A DNA stretch of 33,694 bases from Armatimonadota bacterium (GTDB lineage: Bacteria > Armatimonadota > UBA5829 > JAUSEB01), in the NCBI GenBank assembly GCA_030649165.1, contig JAUSGG010000196.1, forward strand, positions 1 to 33,694. Reading direction: 5' to 3'. Each line of letters opens with the position of its first letter. Within the stretch, counting starts at the first letter, position 1. Positions 25,655 through 33,694 of this stretch are shown here, in pieces. The position numbers and the translations under genes are program-made. The notes under the pieces were generated by a model. That model did no database searches. It was given only the letters and a program-made list of their open reading frames with translations, and had not been told where the DNA came from.

Positions 25655-28600
25655 TCACGGGGTCATATCCTCAAAGCTGACCGCGTAAATCCACGGCTGT
25701 ATGTCGCCGCCCCCAGGCGTGCCCTTCCCGGAAATCGCTCCGGTGGCCGAGATGAAATGGCCAACCTGCGGCAGTTGTGGTGGCCCCGGTTGCCTGCTGA
25801 AGTCGATCGTCAGCCAGCCGTTCGATTCAGGGTCCTGAGGCCCAATCGAGAGCCTCGCTAACTCATTGACCGTGTCAACCTCGCGGACCCAGCCCTGCAC
25901 GGACGCCAGCAGGCCCACGTTGCTAAGACCTATCCCCAGGCCGACCGCCGGCTGGACTCCGAATTGAGCCCCGCCCAGATTGGGAATCGCCATCACGTTC
26001 GGATTTGGCGGACGGATCGGAGGACCGACTATCGTGCTCACGGCCTCAATAAACGCCTCGCCGTCTTCCACTCGCAGCGTCCCGCTGACGCTTACTCGAT
26101 CTCCCAGGTTGAGCACGGGCGGCCGCCAGAAGCCGGAGTCGTTGATCCGAATCCCCGAAATCCCCGGACCTTGTATCGGACCGGGATTCCTCTCCGTCTG
26201 GACGTAGAAGAATATGTCGAAGAAACTGCTGACGACGGGGCCGTCCAATATAACGAACCTCCCCACCGGCCCCTGCTTCGCCTCGGCGGGTGAAAGCACG
26301 GGGTCGCAGTGGTCGCCAATGTTGTCATTGTCCGAATCCTCCTGGCAGGGATTGGGCGTGGACGGGCAATTGTCACAAGCGTCGCCGACGCCATCACCGT
26401 CCGCGTCCTCCTGCAAAGGATTGTACATGGTCGGGCAGTTGTCGGTGACATCCGGATAGAAATCGTTGTCACTGTCCAATTGCGGTGGTTGCAGCGCCGC
26501 GATGATGCGCTGCGCCGCGCCTGTCGCGACCATCTCCGTGGAGCGGAGAGTGTACGATGATCCGCAACCGGGCTCGACCCCGGGGTAAAAGTTCGTGCAC
26601 ATAAGCGGCACGCCGTTGAGCTCGAACCCCGGCGGCACCGTGAACCAATCGACGCCTATAGGCCAGTAGTAGCCGCTCTGCGCGTACTGGATCGGGTCCG
26701 GCTCGAGAATCCTCTCCACGGGGGGGCCGCTCACCTGGGTGAAAGTAAACTTCGCCTGTACGGGCAGCACGGAATTCCACGTGCCTCCGTTGCAATGAGT
26801 CTTACGGACAGTCATCGAACCGGGCGGCGGGGCTACGTCCGACAGCGATACGCGCACATCCCAGAGTTCCGGCGGCCCCGACGGGTATGTGACAATGATG
26901 GGATCGCAACTGACAAGCGATAGCGCCACAATCTCGATTGGGACCGTTTCGACCCCGCTGCATCCAGGGAAGGTCATGTCAGCGTTTCGCCTTATGATCG
27001 TGTCCGTCGGGCCGAGTACGCCCGGAGGAGTAGTTGACAGCGGTTCTCCCTGAAACACGATAATGCCCGTGAACGGCATGGAGCCCGGAGCAAAGAAGTC
27101 GGCCGGGATCGGGTCATAGCTGAAGTCCCGGTAGGTTCCGCCTCCCGCCGGTGTGCTGAAGAGGTTGCAGCCGGCCTGGATTATGTCGCCGGTCGTGAAG
27201 CTCCACACCGGCCCATCCGTCATACCTCCGTTCGCGTCCTTCACCACGACTTGCCAGTAGTACTGGGTCATGCCCTCCAGTCCCGACGCGCTTGCGCCGG
27301 GAGTCGTGCTGTCCGATTCGACGATCACGAGCGGCGGGTTGGTCTTGCCTAAGTACACATCGTAGGTGATAATGTCGGCTTCGGGGTCGGTGGACGGGTC
27401 GCAGGAAAGCGACACGTTCCCGGGCAATCCCGTGGTCCCGTCAGCCGGATTCGGATTCTGGGGCTGACTTGGAGGCAGGTTTTCGACGTGCAGCCGGGCC
27501 GGGGTTGGAAGGACAACCAGTTCTTTGTCGTATAGCTGGCCCAGGTCGTGTTTCTTGCTCAGGACCTCGAACCAGTACGACTGGTTTTGCGGCCTGAGCT
27601 GGTTGTTGGAAGACATGTAGGTGTCGAGGGCGTTGTAGTACTTCGGATACAGGCAGTGCTTAGGGAAGTTAAGCGGAAGCAGCGTGTCCGATTCTTCCAT
27701 GTAACGCAGCGACTTGATGGTGTAGACTTTCGGGTAATACGTGCAGTCGCTGAGGTTCGGCTTGATCCCGCAGAACCAGGAGACTTCGTCTCCGATCAAC
27801 TGCATTTCGTCGGCGAACTCGTTGTCCGTCAGGTTCACCGGGTTGGACCCGTCCGCGTTCATGATGACCAGGTCAAGGTCGTCCGAAGTGGAGAACAACG
27901 GTGTATAGAGATCTACTGTCACCGGAGCGCCGCCGTCTATAGCGATCGTCGCCTCGCCGGACTCGAAAGTCTTCCCCAGGTAGACGTCCACGCCGGTGCC
28001 TAAGGACCAGAAGGATATCTCATCCGTGGGCACCCAATCCGACTCGTAGTACATCCCACCATCGGCGCTGCTCGCGGGGGTCCATGTCCACGTTCCGGTG
28101 TAGACCCCGGACGTCTCCTGTATCTTCACGTTGCTTGGCTTTTCGATCAGCATATCCACGTGAATATAGAAACCCGCGGACGACGGATTCTTGGAGCCGG
28201 TGGCCGCAATAGTCACGGTATGCGGGCCGTCGGTGAGTCCGCTCACGCTGAAATCGGGCGGACGGGGAGGACAGGCGTTTCCGCCGACGTATTTGTTTCT
28301 GTCGGACGTGACCACGATCTTGCCGCTATCCATCTGCTCGGGAACGTAGTCGTTCGCTTCGTCGCTGCCGGAGCCGAGCCTTATCCCCGGCGAAACCGGC
28401 GTGTTCACTGAGCCCGCCGGGACCTTGAAAAGCTGTGAGTTGCCCAAGGCGTTTCGGGTCGAAGTGAATATGATATCCAAACCGTCCTCGCTGAAGTGCG
28501 AGCCGCCTGTCATCTTGATCGGATTGGGGCTAGATGGGTACGTCGAGCCAAGCGTGACCCTCCTCAGACTCGTCACGGTTGCGCCATCCCAATCCGCCAC

Positions 28601-29386
28601 GTAGACCTCCCAGTTTCGCCCCTCGCCGTCTACCGCGCCGGAGAATGTGAACTTGGTGTCATCAGGCGAGAAGGACGGATGGCCCACGTAACGCGCCTCG
28701 GTAGGAGCTCTGAGCGGCCACACGGCCGGGTTGGCGGCGCTGAGGACGGCGCTGGTTATGCTGATCTGGTTGTCGCCCACGTGGTCCCCGTTCAGGTCCT
28801 GGGCGTCCATGACCCGAATCCCCTCGCAGTTCTGGCCGCAGGGGTTGGCGGGAATTACAGTCACGGGTACGCTGCACTGGCTCGCGACCGTTCGCTCTTC
28901 GGTCATTACGCACTCGTACTTGGCGCTGTGGATGATCTTGGTCCCGTCGTGGGAGAAATGCGGATGCCTGTCGGGGACTTCGTTCAAGCCGCCCAAGAGG
29001 CCGTTCGAGGTAAGCTGGACGACGCTTCCGCCGGGTCCCTCGTCGTCAATGGGGTTCACCCCGTCCCAGGTTGCGACGAATATTTCGAAATCGCCTTCGG
29101 GATTCGTCTCCGGGTCGCCGGCCTTGGCCTCCTTGCGGGTGGAGCTGAAAACTATCTTCTTCGACCCGCCAGGCGCAACGTAAAGGTCGGGATGGTTGTC
29201 TATGGCCGGATGCGTGGTCACCCTGGTGACTACCTTCGTGTCCACGTCTATCGCATAGATGTCGAAATTCCCGGTGGCGGCCCGGTCGGACACAAAGAGC
29301 ATCGTGTCTCCCGCCGAGGCCGGCGCGCCGCCGCAGAGCGCTAAAAACGCCACAAGCGCCAGCGCGCAAACAAATACTTTCCTCAT
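25655..29386 (-). CDS. Exported TolB-type propeller protein with thrombospondin-3 repeats and shared C-terminal module (paralogue 1)
   Basis: The product is 1243 aa; AGGGAGGA precedes the ATG. Signal peptide 1-25 (PASAG). Residues 26-360 are WD40-like TolB/PD40 blades: MLFVSDRAATGNFDIYAIDV, HPHFSHDGTKIIHSA, HPSFSPDDTKFTFSG and IIFTSTRNALGNSQLFKV. Residues 379-500 look like an all-beta binding domain (ISFWSLGTGVDVYLGKTF; IAIDGGAPVTVDLYTP). A further blade-like stretch is DLDLVIMNADGSNPVNLTD. Residues 635-732 are FN3-like. Residues 970-1030 are thrombospondin type 3 calcium-binding repeats (DADGDGVGDACDNCP). Residues 1031-1243 are the shared module with IFFYVQTE, SGIRINDSG, VSGTLRVEDGEAFIEA, GLSNVGLLASVQGWV. 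No catalytic motif is visible. It is likely a calcium-stabilised extracellular binding or structural protein, and a tandem paralogue of the next gene. Confidence 0.85.
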   Translation of the reverse strand: MRKVFVCALALVAFLALCGGAPASAGDTMLFVSDRAATGNFDIYAIDVDTKVVTRVTTHPAIDNHPDLYVAPGGSKKIVFSSTRKEAKAGDPETNPEGDFEIFVATWDGVNPIDDEGPGGSVVQLTSNGLLGGLNEVPDRHPHFSHDGTKIIHSAKYECVMTEERTVASQCSVPVTVIPANPCGQNCEGIRVMDAQDLNGDHVGDNQISITSAVLSAANPAVWPLRAPTEARYVGHPSFSPDDTKFTFSGAVDGEGRNWEVYVADWDGATVTSLRRVTLGSTYPSSPNPIKMTGGSHFSEDGLDIIFTSTRNALGNSQLFKVPAGSVNTPVSPGIRLGSGSDEANDYVPEQMDSGKIVVTSDRNKYVGGNACPPRPPDFSVSGLTDGPHTVTIAATGSKNPSSAGFYIHVDMLIEKPSNVKIQETSGVYTGTWTWTPASSADGGMYYESDWVPTDEISFWSLGTGVDVYLGKTFESGEATIAIDGGAPVTVDLYTPLFSTSDDLDLVIMNADGSNPVNLTDNEFADEMQLIGDEVSWFCGIKPNLSDCTYYPKVYTIKSLRYMEESDTLLPLNFPKHCLYPKYYNALDTYMSSNNQLRPQNQSYWFEVLSKKHDLGQLYDKELVVLPTPARLHVENLPPSQPQNPNPADGTTGLPGNVSLSCDPSTDPEADIITYDVYLGKTNPPLVIVESDSTTPGASASGLEGMTQYYWQVVVKDANGGMTDGPVWSFTTGDIIQAGCNLFSTPAGGGTYRDFSYDPIPADFFAPGSMPFTGIIVFQGEPLSTTPPGVLGPTDTIIRRNADMTFPGCSGVETVPIEIVALSLVSCDPIIVTYPSGPPELWDVRVSLSDVAPPPGSMTVRKTHCNGGTWNSVLPVQAKFTFTQVSGPPVERILEPDPIQYAQSGYYWPIGVDWFTVPPGFELNGVPLMCTNFYPGVEPGCGSSYTLRSTEMVATGAAQRIIAALQPPQLDSDNDFYPDVTDNCPTMYNPLQEDADGDGVGDACDNCPSTPNPCQEDSDNDNIGDHCDPVLSPAEAKQGPVGRFVILDGPVVSSFFDIFFYVQTERNPGPIQGPGISGIRINDSGFWRPPVLNLGDRVSVSGTLRVEDGEAFIEAVSTIVGPPIRPPNPNVMAIPNLGGAQFGVQPAVGLGIGLSNVGLLASVQGWVREVDTVNELARLSIGPQDPESNGWLTIDFSRQPGPPQLPQVGHFISATGAISGKGTPGGGDIQPWIYAVSFEDMTP

Positions 29387-29703
29387 TTTAGAATCCTCCC
29401 TCTCATCTCACCCGCGACTAAGACGGACGCGGCGATCTCGCCTGGGGGGAGCATTGGGATATCGGGGATCACGTCCGGACTGTCGGTGACCCGATACGGG
29501 GGTTGCCAGGTTACAACTCCTTCTCCCTCAAGTAATTGGCCGTTTGATGTGTTCAATATTGTGCAGTCGCGTTTCGGCCTTGCGCCGCAATCCATTACAC
29601 AACATGGCACAAATACGGCTTCCTGTCTATCAGGGAACTCCCTGGCATTGCCAGGTCGCTTACGTTCCGGGACAGTCCCCATTCCCCTGGTATTAACTCG
29701 CTA
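29387..29703. other. Spacer between the two TolB-type paralogues
   Basis: The 317 bp contain a 99-codon minus-strand frame (29383-29682) that overlaps the next start by four bases but has no recognisable features. They also contain a GGGACAGTCCC palindrome near 29669 and a CCTGGCATTGCCAGG hairpin near 29641. No clear promoter was found. The downstream gene could be read from its own promoter or from the one at 33612. Confidence 0.5.
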
Positions 29704-32700
29704 TCACGGGGTCATATCCTCAAAGCTGACCACGTAAAGCCTCGGCTCTATGTAGCCGCCCCCAGGCACGCCCTTCCCGGAAATCGCTCCGGTGGCCGAG
29801 ATGAAATGGCCCACCTGCGGCAGGGTGATTGGCCCCGGTTGCCTGCTGAAGTCGATCGTCAGCCAGCCGTTCGATTCAGGGTCTTGAGGCCCAATCGAGA
29901 GCCTCGCTAACTCATTGACCGTGTCAACCTCCCGGACCCAACCCTGCACGGACGCCAGCAGGCCCACGTTGCTAAGACCAACCCCCAGGCCGACCGCCGG
30001 TTGGACGCCGAACTGAGCCCCGCCCAGGCTGGGGAGCGCCATGACGCACGGATTCGGCGGATAGCCGGGAGGACCCGGGTTGATCGAACCCTCGATAAGC
30101 GCCTCGCCGTCTTCCACTCGGAGCGTCCCGCTGACGGTTACTCGATCTCCCAGGTTGAGCACGGGCGGCCGCCAGAGGCCGGAGTCGTTGATCCGAATCC
30201 CCGAGATCCCCAGGTTTGGGGGACCGGGCTGCCTCTCCGTCTGCACATAGAAGAAGATGTCGAAGAAACTGCTGACGACGGGGCCATCCAGGATGACGTA
30301 CCTTCCCACCGGCCCCTGCTTTGCCTCGGCGGGCGAAAGCACGGGATCGCAATGGTCGCCGATCCCGTCATTGTCCGCATCTTCCTGACATGGGTTAGCG
30401 GCGGACGGGCAGTTGTCGCAAGCGTCGCCGACGCCGTCACCGTCCGCGTCCTCCTGCAGAGGATTGTACGTGGTCGGGCAGTTGTCGGTGACATCCGGAT
30501 AGAAATCGCTGTCCGTGTCTGATTGCGGCGGTTGCAGAGCCGCGATGATGCGCTGCGTCGCGCCTGCCGCGACCATCTCTATGGAGCGGAGAGTGTACGA
30601 TGATCCGCAATTGGGGTCTTCGATCCCGGGGTGGAAGTTCGTGCACATAAGCGGAATACCGTTATACTCGAAACCGGGAGGCGGGGTGATCCAAGGGCCT
30701 CCTGTATCCATGAGTAACCACATGTCGTTGGAGGAGCAGCCGTAGACTTGGAGGGTCGGGTCCGGATCGAGAATCCTCACATCCGGAGGGCCGCTCACGC
30801 GTGTGAAAGTAAGCTTCGCCTGCACGGGCAGCACGGAGTCCCACGTGCCTCCGTTACAATGAGTCTTACGGACAGTCATCGTACCGGTCGACTGGGGTAA
30901 GCTCGACAGAGACACACTGACATCCCACAACTCATCAGGTCCTAACGGGTATCTCACAACGATGGGATCGCAACTTACGAGCGATAGAGCCACGATCTCG
31001 ATTGGGACCGTTTCGACCCCGCTGCATCCAGGGAAGGTCATGTCAGCGTTTCGCCGTATGATGGTGTCCGTCGGGCCGAGTACGCCAGCGGGAGTCGTCT
31101 CCAGCGGCTCACCCTTGAACACAATAGTGCCCTCGAATGGATCCGAGCCGGGACCGAAGAACTCGTACGGAAGGCTCAAGTCCTGGTGGGTTCCGCCTCC
31201 CTCGGGTGTGCTGAAGAGGTTGCAGCCGGCTTCGATCACGTCGCCGGTAGTAAAGCTCCACACCGGCCCATCGGTCATTCCGCCGTTCGCGTCCTTCGCC
31301 ACGACCTTCCAGAAATACTGCGTCGTGCCCTCCAATCCCGATACGCTTGCGCTGGTAGCCATGGTGTCCGACTTGACGATCACCAGCGGCAGGCTCGTCT
31401 TTCCAAGGTACAAGTCGTAGGTCATCACGTCATTCTCGGGAGGATCGGTAGACGCCGTCCACTCGAAGGTCGGATGATTCGTTACCCCGGTCGCGATGTT
31501 AGCCGGACTCAGATACTGCGGCGGGCTTGGAGCCAGGTTCTCGACGTGCAGCCTGGCCGGGGTTGGAAGAACAACCAGCTCATCGTCGTATCGCTGAGAC
31601 AGATCGTGTTTCTTCTCCAGGACGTCCCACCAGTACCCGTTGTTTTGCCACCTGAGCTGGTTCTGGGAAGACATGTAAGTGTCGAGGGCCGCGTAGTACT
31701 TCGGATACAGGCAGTGCTTCGGGAAGTTAAGCGGGAGCAGCGTGTCCGACTCCTCCATATAGCGCAGCGACTTGATCGTGAAGACCTTCGGATAATACGT
31801 GCAGTCGCTGAGGTTCGGCTTGATCCCGCAGAACCAGGACACTTCGTCTCCGATCAACAGCATTTCGTCCGCCATCTCGTAGTCCGTCAGGTTCACGGGA
31901 TTCGCCCCGTTGGCGTCCATGATGACCAGGTCAAGGTCGTCGGATGTGGAAAACAACGGCGTGTAAAGATCGACTGTCTCTGGGAGTCCGCCGTCTATAA
32001 CGATCGTCGCCTGGCCGGACTCGAGAGTCTTCCCCAGGTAGACGTCCACGCCGGGGCCGAAGAAGGAGAATGTGGCCTGTTCCGCGGACTCGCCGTCCGC
32101 GTACATGTACATCCCACCATCGGCGCTGCTCGATAAACGGGTGGACCAGGTTCCGGTGTAGGAGCCGGACCACTCATGTATCTTCATGTCGCTTGGCTTT
32201 TCGATCAGCATATCGACGTGAACCTTGAAACCCACGGACAACGCGTTCTTGGAGGCGGTGGCCTGGATTGTGAGAGTATGTTCGCCGTAGGTGAGTCCGC
32301 TCACGCTGAAATCGGGCGGCCGCGGAGGGCAGGCGTTTCCGCCGAGGTACTTGTCTCTGTCGGACGTGACGATAATCTTGCCCGCCATTTGCTCGGGAAC
32401 GTAGTCGTTCGCTTCGTCGCTGCCGTAGGTCAGCCTGATGTCGGGCGAGACGGGCACGTCGGTCGCATCGGCGGAGACTTTGAAGACCTGGGAGTTCCCC
32501 AGTGCGTTTCGGGTGGAAGTGAAGAAGATCTGGGACCCGTCGAAGCTGAACTCCGCCCCTCCGCTCATTTTGATAGGGTTAGCGTTGGACGGGTAAGTCG
32601 AACCCAGCGTTACTCTTCTCAAACCAGTTACGGCCGAGCCGTTCCAGTCCGCCACGTAGACTTCCCAGGCATATCCCTTACCGTCTACGGCTCCGGAGAA

Positions 32701-33456
32701 GACGATCTTGGTCCCGTCCGGCGAGAATGAGGGATGGCCCATGAAGCGCGCCTCGTTGTCCGCCCTCTGGGGCCAGACGGTGGGATTGGCGTTCGTGAGG
32801 TCGTCGCTGGTAATGCTTATGAGATTGTCGCCGACGTGGTCGCCGTTCTCATCGATCGTTTTCATCACCCTCAGGCCTTCGCAGCTGGCGCCACAGGGGT
32901 TCGCGATTAACACCACGATTGGAATACTGCACCCGCTTGCGACTGTTATCTCTTCGTCGGTCCTCACGCACTCGTACTTGGAGCTGTAGACCACCCTGGT
33001 TCCGTCGGGAGAGAAGTGGGGGTGTCTGTCCGGGATGACGTGCGGAAAGCCGGGGTCGGTCACGCCGTTGGATGTGAGCTGAGTCACGCTTCCGCCGGGT
33101 CCCTCGTCGTCAATGGGGTTCACCCCGTCCCAGGTTGCGACGAATATTTCGAAATCGCCTTCGGGATTTGTCTCTGGATCCGGATCGCTGGCCTTGGCCT
33201 TCTTGCGCGTGGAGCTGAAGACTATCTTCTTCGACCCATCCAGCGCAACATAAAGGTCGGGATGGTTGTCTATGGCCGGATGCGTGGTCACCCTGGTGAC
33301 TACCTTCGTGTCCACGTCTATCGCATAGATGTCGAAATTCCCGGTGGCGGCCCGGTCAGACACAAAAAGCATGATGTCTCCGGCCGAGGCCGCGGTTCCG
33401 CCGCACACCGCGAGCAGAGCCGCAAATACAAGAACTAACCCAAATACCTTACACAT
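29704..33456 (-). CDS. Exported TolB-type propeller protein with thrombospondin-3 repeats and shared C-terminal module (paralogue 2)
   Basis: The product is 1250 aa from the ATG at 33454-33456, with GGGAGGG upstream; the open frame extends 41 codons further, but without a ribosome-binding site or a signal-peptide context. The layout is the same as the preceding paralogue: signal peptide ending SASAG or TAASAG, TolB blades starting MLFVSDRAATGNFDIYAIDV, an all-beta binding domain, an FN3-like domain (here with THPTFEWTASTDPP-like residues that differ), TSP3 repeats (DSDFYPDVTDNCP, DADGDGVGDACDNCP) and the shared module (GLSNVGLLASVQGWVREVDT). First and last few hundred bases are almost identical to the paralogue, while the middle has diverged clearly (residues ~640-670, ~905-935). 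Function not known beyond probable extracellular binding. Confidence 0.85.
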   Translation of the reverse strand: MCKVFGLVLVFAALLAVCGGTAASAGDIMLFVSDRAATGNFDIYAIDVDTKVVTRVTTHPAIDNHPDLYVALDGSKKIVFSSTRKKAKASDPDPETNPEGDFEIFVATWDGVNPIDDEGPGGSVTQLTSNGVTDPGFPHVIPDRHPHFSPDGTRVVYSSKYECVRTDEEITVASGCSIPIVVLIANPCGASCEGLRVMKTIDENGDHVGDNLISITSDDLTNANPTVWPQRADNEARFMGHPSFSPDGTKIVFSGAVDGKGYAWEVYVADWNGSAVTGLRRVTLGSTYPSNANPIKMSGGAEFSFDGSQIFFTSTRNALGNSQVFKVSADATDVPVSPDIRLTYGSDEANDYVPEQMAGKIIVTSDRDKYLGGNACPPRPPDFSVSGLTYGEHTLTIQATASKNALSVGFKVHVDMLIEKPSDMKIHEWSGSYTGTWSTRLSSSADGGMYMYADGESAEQATFSFFGPGVDVYLGKTLESGQATIVIDGGLPETVDLYTPLFSTSDDLDLVIMDANGANPVNLTDYEMADEMLLIGDEVSWFCGIKPNLSDCTYYPKVFTIKSLRYMEESDTLLPLNFPKHCLYPKYYAALDTYMSSQNQLRWQNNGYWWDVLEKKHDLSQRYDDELVVLPTPARLHVENLAPSPPQYLSPANIATGVTNHPTFEWTASTDPPENDVMTYDLYLGKTSLPLVIVKSDTMATSASVSGLEGTTQYFWKVVAKDANGGMTDGPVWSFTTGDVIEAGCNLFSTPEGGGTHQDLSLPYEFFGPGSDPFEGTIVFKGEPLETTPAGVLGPTDTIIRRNADMTFPGCSGVETVPIEIVALSLVSCDPIVVRYPLGPDELWDVSVSLSSLPQSTGTMTVRKTHCNGGTWDSVLPVQAKLTFTRVSGPPDVRILDPDPTLQVYGCSSNDMWLLMDTGGPWITPPPGFEYNGIPLMCTNFHPGIEDPNCGSSYTLRSIEMVAAGATQRIIAALQPPQSDTDSDFYPDVTDNCPTTYNPLQEDADGDGVGDACDNCPSAANPCQEDADNDGIGDHCDPVLSPAEAKQGPVGRYVILDGPVVSSFFDIFFYVQTERQPGPPNLGISGIRINDSGLWRPPVLNLGDRVTVSGTLRVEDGEALIEGSINPGPPGYPPNPCVMALPSLGGAQFGVQPAVGLGVGLSNVGLLASVQGWVREVDTVNELARLSIGPQDPESNGWLTIDFSRQPGPITLPQVGHFISATGAISGKGVPGGGYIEPRLYVVSFEDMTP

Positions 33457-33611
33457 TCTAAACCCTCCCTTGAATATCTCCCGTTCCACTAGAAGCGAAG
33501 CGGCGTCAGACGAAGCATCGATCCCCTTAGCCAATACATGCTCGTTCCTTCCGCTTAAGCGTCTGGCGTAGGTGTTCACAAGTCCTTAAGCTGGACTTAA
33601 GTATATCGCCA

Positions 33612-33641
33612 ATGTTAACCCGGCGAGCGGTCTACTGTCAA
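33612..33641 (-). promoter_or_regulatory. Sigma70-type promoter for the right-most TolB-type gene
   Basis: On the minus strand, TTGACA (33636-33641) is followed by an 18-bp spacer and TAACAT (33612-33617, four of six matches). The start of transcription would be near 33605, about 150 nt before the ATG. The leader contains an AAGTCC...GGACTT inverted repeat (33580-33596) and several CTTAAG motifs. It is the best promoter seen upstream of the exported-protein cluster. Confidence 0.5.
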
Positions 33642-33694
33642 CTGGTAAAAGCGCTGGTTTATTGATTTATTTTGTCGGGATACTCGACTTTCGC

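Noticed and set aside
29383-29682. 99-codon minus-strand frame overlapping the start of the TolB-type gene by four bases
   Set aside because: The ATGA overlap is suggestive of coupling, but the start lies in a GGGGACTGTCCC-type spacer motif, there is no recognisable fold or family, and the composition is not clearly coding. It remains possible but unsupported.

Overview
**Organism.** The window reads as a chromosomal contig of an uncultured, diderm-type bacterium of fairly high GC. It has a small exported protein that looks like an outer-membrane beta-barrel, a lipoprotein-type signal, and several very long exported multidomain proteins. Housekeeping genes (ligA, tilS, an archaeal-type phosphoglycerate mutase) sit among long repeat-filled spacers. 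The repeated C-terminal module of the exported proteins and the spacer repeats resemble what I associate with Armatimonadota or similar uncultured groups. That placement is an inference with no marker gene behind it. I see no rRNA, tRNA or CRISPR array.

**Layout, left part (1-11 kb).** The left edge cuts through the start of a transposase. Then follow a promoter and a small beta-barrel-like protein (+), a DUF1844 protein and a VanZ-family membrane protein (-), ligA (-), and a secreted SUMF1-type protein fused in frame to a right-handed beta-helix (+). Next come apgM (+), tilS (+) and a SpoIIAB/RsbW-type ATPase (-).

**Layout, right part (11.6-33.5 kb).** Five giant exported proteins all lie on the minus strand. 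They are a glycosidase-like protein with lectin-like and NBR1-like domains (1792 aa), a BNR/Asp-box propeller lipoprotein (1087 aa), a zincin-like protein with an HECGH motif (1069 aa), and two tandem TolB-type propeller paralogues (1243 and 1250 aa). All five end in a related ~190-210 aa C-terminal module. A frame-broken remnant of a third TolB-type paralogue lies at 21087-21325. This cluster looks like an extracellular toolkit for binding or degrading polymers or proteins, with a common C-terminal device that I do not recognise as a named family.

**Mobile DNA.** The spacers hold several families of short non-autonomous elements, some with exact target-site duplications. One ~101-bp family has ends starting CAATACGGTTCACTTAA and 10-bp duplications; two of its copies differ at a single base. 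One 162-bp family has ends GTAACAGTTCAGGAAT and 8-bp duplications. It has landed twice next to a TTGCGC-N18-TATnCT promoter-like site, and one copy carries a second element nested inside it. Other palindromic repeats occur between genes and, in one case, inside an open reading frame, where they form the linker of the SUMF1/beta-helix fusion.
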